Source of the DNA: CAYZDV01 sp964477275
GTDB lineage: Bacteria > Acidobacteriota > Aminicenantia > Aminicenantales > Aminicenantaceae
Reading direction: 5' to 3'
Assembly: GCA_964477275.1 (NCBI GenBank)
Contig: CAYZDV010000048.1
Span: forward strand, 1 to 13,840
DNA: 13,840 bases
Shown here one piece after another: positions 12,755-13,840 of the stretch. Under the pieces are notes generated by a model, which was given only the letters and a program-made list of their open reading frames with translations, was not told the DNA's origin and ran no database searches. A program made the position numbers and the translations under genes. How positions within the stretch are numbered: position 1 is the first letter of the stretch; each line of letters opens with the position of its first letter.

Positions 12755-13840
12755 CACTTTCCTCTCTTGAGCCTGACCGGCAATGGATTCGTGTACAGCG
12801 CGGCTCCTGAAGCGGGGAACGCCAGCCGGGTCAGGGAAAAATCGGAACTCTCGCTCCAGAGAAGGCTGGCGCTGACCATCCCTTCTGGCACGGCTTCGGA
12901 AATTCTGGCCACGGCCTCCGCCTTCCCTGAAGAAGATTCGACGATGAGGGGATCTCCCTCTTTGAGTTTCAGCTTCTCCGCATCCTGTGGAGAGATCTTG
13001 ATCCACCGCAAATCCCTGATCAATCTCAGGCCTTTGGCCTCCTGGCTGAGACTGAGGTTCCGATAGTAGTCCAGGCTGTAATCGATGGACATGAGCAGGG
13101 GGAACTCCGCGCTGGCTTCAAGACGGGGCCGGTCTTTCTCCACGAGAACAAACTTCCGTTCTCCGCTTTTCTCTTCCTCGACAAAGACGTCTTCCCCGCT
13201 CTGGAATTTCCCGTGGGAAACTTTCGAGAAGCAAGGAAGAGTTCGGCTCATCTCTTTCATGACTGCGGATGCATTTTTAAAATGAAAGCCCTGATGCCCC
13301 ATTTTCTGCGCCAGTTGAGAAACAATCCACCAGTCGGGTCTGGAATCTCCCCGGGGCTCGATGACTTTCTCCAGCTTCTGGAGGCGGCCCTCGGTGTTGA
13401 TAAAAGTCCCCTCCACTTCAGCAAAAGTGGCGGCGGGCAGGACCACATCAGACATTTCCGCTCTCTCGTTATGGAAGCTGTCCTGGACGACAACGAACTC
13501 CAGCTTCGTCTGGCCCAAATCCGGCAGCGGCCCGGCAAGATAGAGAGCCTTCACCTGGCCAGAGCGAGCAAGCTCCGCAAGCCGGGAAAGGGGCAGGCTC
13601 CTGAGCGGAGAATTCCGGCTGGCCTCATAAACGCCTCTCAGGTTGTTCTCCAGGCCGAGGGCGAAGAGCCGAGCATCCTTCAGGCTGGCCAGATTCCACA
13701 GGCTGGCCAGATTCCGGGTTCCGTCCCCTCGCTGGACCAGACTGTTCCCGAAAAGAATGGCCGTTGGTCCAGCGGTGAGGAAAAGCCTGGCCGCTTCCTC
13801 CAATTCCTCTTCTGAAAGGCCGGTGAACCGGGAGACCTGG
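12754..13840 (-). CDS. NuoG/molybdopterin-oxidoreductase-like subunit, C-terminal part (cut by window edge)
   Basis: 361 C-terminal residues; the frame stays open to the window end, so the N-terminal part (expected iron-sulfur and first molybdopterin domains) lies outside. The edge reads 'QVSRFTGLSEEELEEAARLF', typical of this superfamily. 'SDVVLPAATFAEVEGTFINT' followed by 'EGRLQ' is the hallmark of the molybdopterin-oxidoreductase domain. The last 100 residues form a MopB C-terminal domain ('LRWIKISPQDAEKLKLKEGD'). The upstream lobe is short and lacks the formate-dehydrogenase-like motifs I would expect, so a NuoG-like, possibly cofactor-free, electron-relay subunit is more likely than an active formate dehydrogenase; the missing N-terminus would decide. 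An 18-base tandem duplication creates 'NLASLWNLASLK'. The stop overlaps the NfnA-like start by one base, implying one transcript and probably one complex. Confidence 0.8.
   Translation of the reverse strand, partial: QVSRFTGLSEEELEEAARLFLTAGPTAILFGNSLVQRGDGTRNLASLWNLASLKDARLFALGLENNLRGVYEASRNSPLRSLPLSRLAELARSGQVKALYLAGPLPDLGQTKLEFVVVQDSFHNERAEMSDVVLPAATFAEVEGTFINTEGRLQKLEKVIEPRGDSRPDWWIVSQLAQKMGHQGFHFKNASAVMKEMSRTLPCFSKVSHGKFQSGEDVFVEEEKSGERKFVLVEKDRPRLEASAEFPLLMSIDYSLDYYRNLSLSQEAKGLRLIRDLRWIKISPQDAEKLKLKEGDPLIVESSSGKAEAVARISEAVPEGMVSASLLWSESSDFSLTRLAFPASGAALYTNPLPVRLKRGK
13681..13716. repeat. 18-bp tandem duplication inside the NuoG-like gene
   Basis: Two adjacent 18-base units, CAGGCTGGCCAGATTCCA and CAGGCTGGCCAGATTCCG, identical except for the last base. 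They keep the frame and encode the six-residue repeat NLASLW/NLASLK on the minus strand. Confidence 0.85.

Overview
The window looks like the chromosome of an anaerobic, Gram-negative-type bacterium. The best guess for lineage is an Acidobacteriota relative such as Candidatus Aminicenantes. This rests on a lipoprotein that begins a 6-bladed beta-propeller, tandem MacB/FtsX-type permeases, an outer-membrane beta-barrel protein, and a flavin and iron-sulfur redox operon with a CoA-transferase. The assignment is inferred from gene content, not from a marker gene.

Left end (1 to about 1500): an AT-rich, gene-poor, decayed stretch. It holds a HicB-type antitoxin on the minus strand with a good promoter and no recognisable toxin in the window. 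A five-unit GC-rich tandem repeat, a degenerate direct-repeat pair and a truncated propeller lipoprotein follow, then hairpin-rich dispersed repeats. Positions 1390-1459 and 3398-3467 are two inverted copies of one 70-bp repeat (66/70 identical). They bracket a two-gene minus-strand segment: an outer-membrane beta-barrel protein, then an uncharacterised radical SAM enzyme with extra cysteine motifs.

Middle (3650-8370): a stand-alone pyruvate-kinase-C-terminal-like protein (minus) is transcribed divergently from two tandem MacB/FtsX-type permeases (plus). The permeases overlap by ATGA and have no ATPase gene beside them. Convergent to them is an alanyl-tRNA editing protein (AlaX type with a DHHA1 end) that has its own promoter.

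Right end (8370-13840): a tight minus-strand operon. In transcription order it encodes a NuoG/molybdopterin-oxidoreductase-like subunit (cut by the window edge), an NfnA-like FAD/[2Fe-2S] subunit, an NfnB-like FAD/NAD(P)/2x[4Fe-4S] subunit, a 4-hydroxybutyrate/acetyl-CoA-type CoA-transferase, a short RNase HIII, and possibly a 42-residue membrane peptide that starts inside the RNase HIII stop codon. The first three genes look like part of a flavin-based electron-bifurcating transhydrogenase joined to a NuoG-type module. The CoA-transferase suggests a link to fermentative acyl-CoA turnover. This operon is the strongest candidate for a less-described system here. Its upstream subunits lie outside the window.
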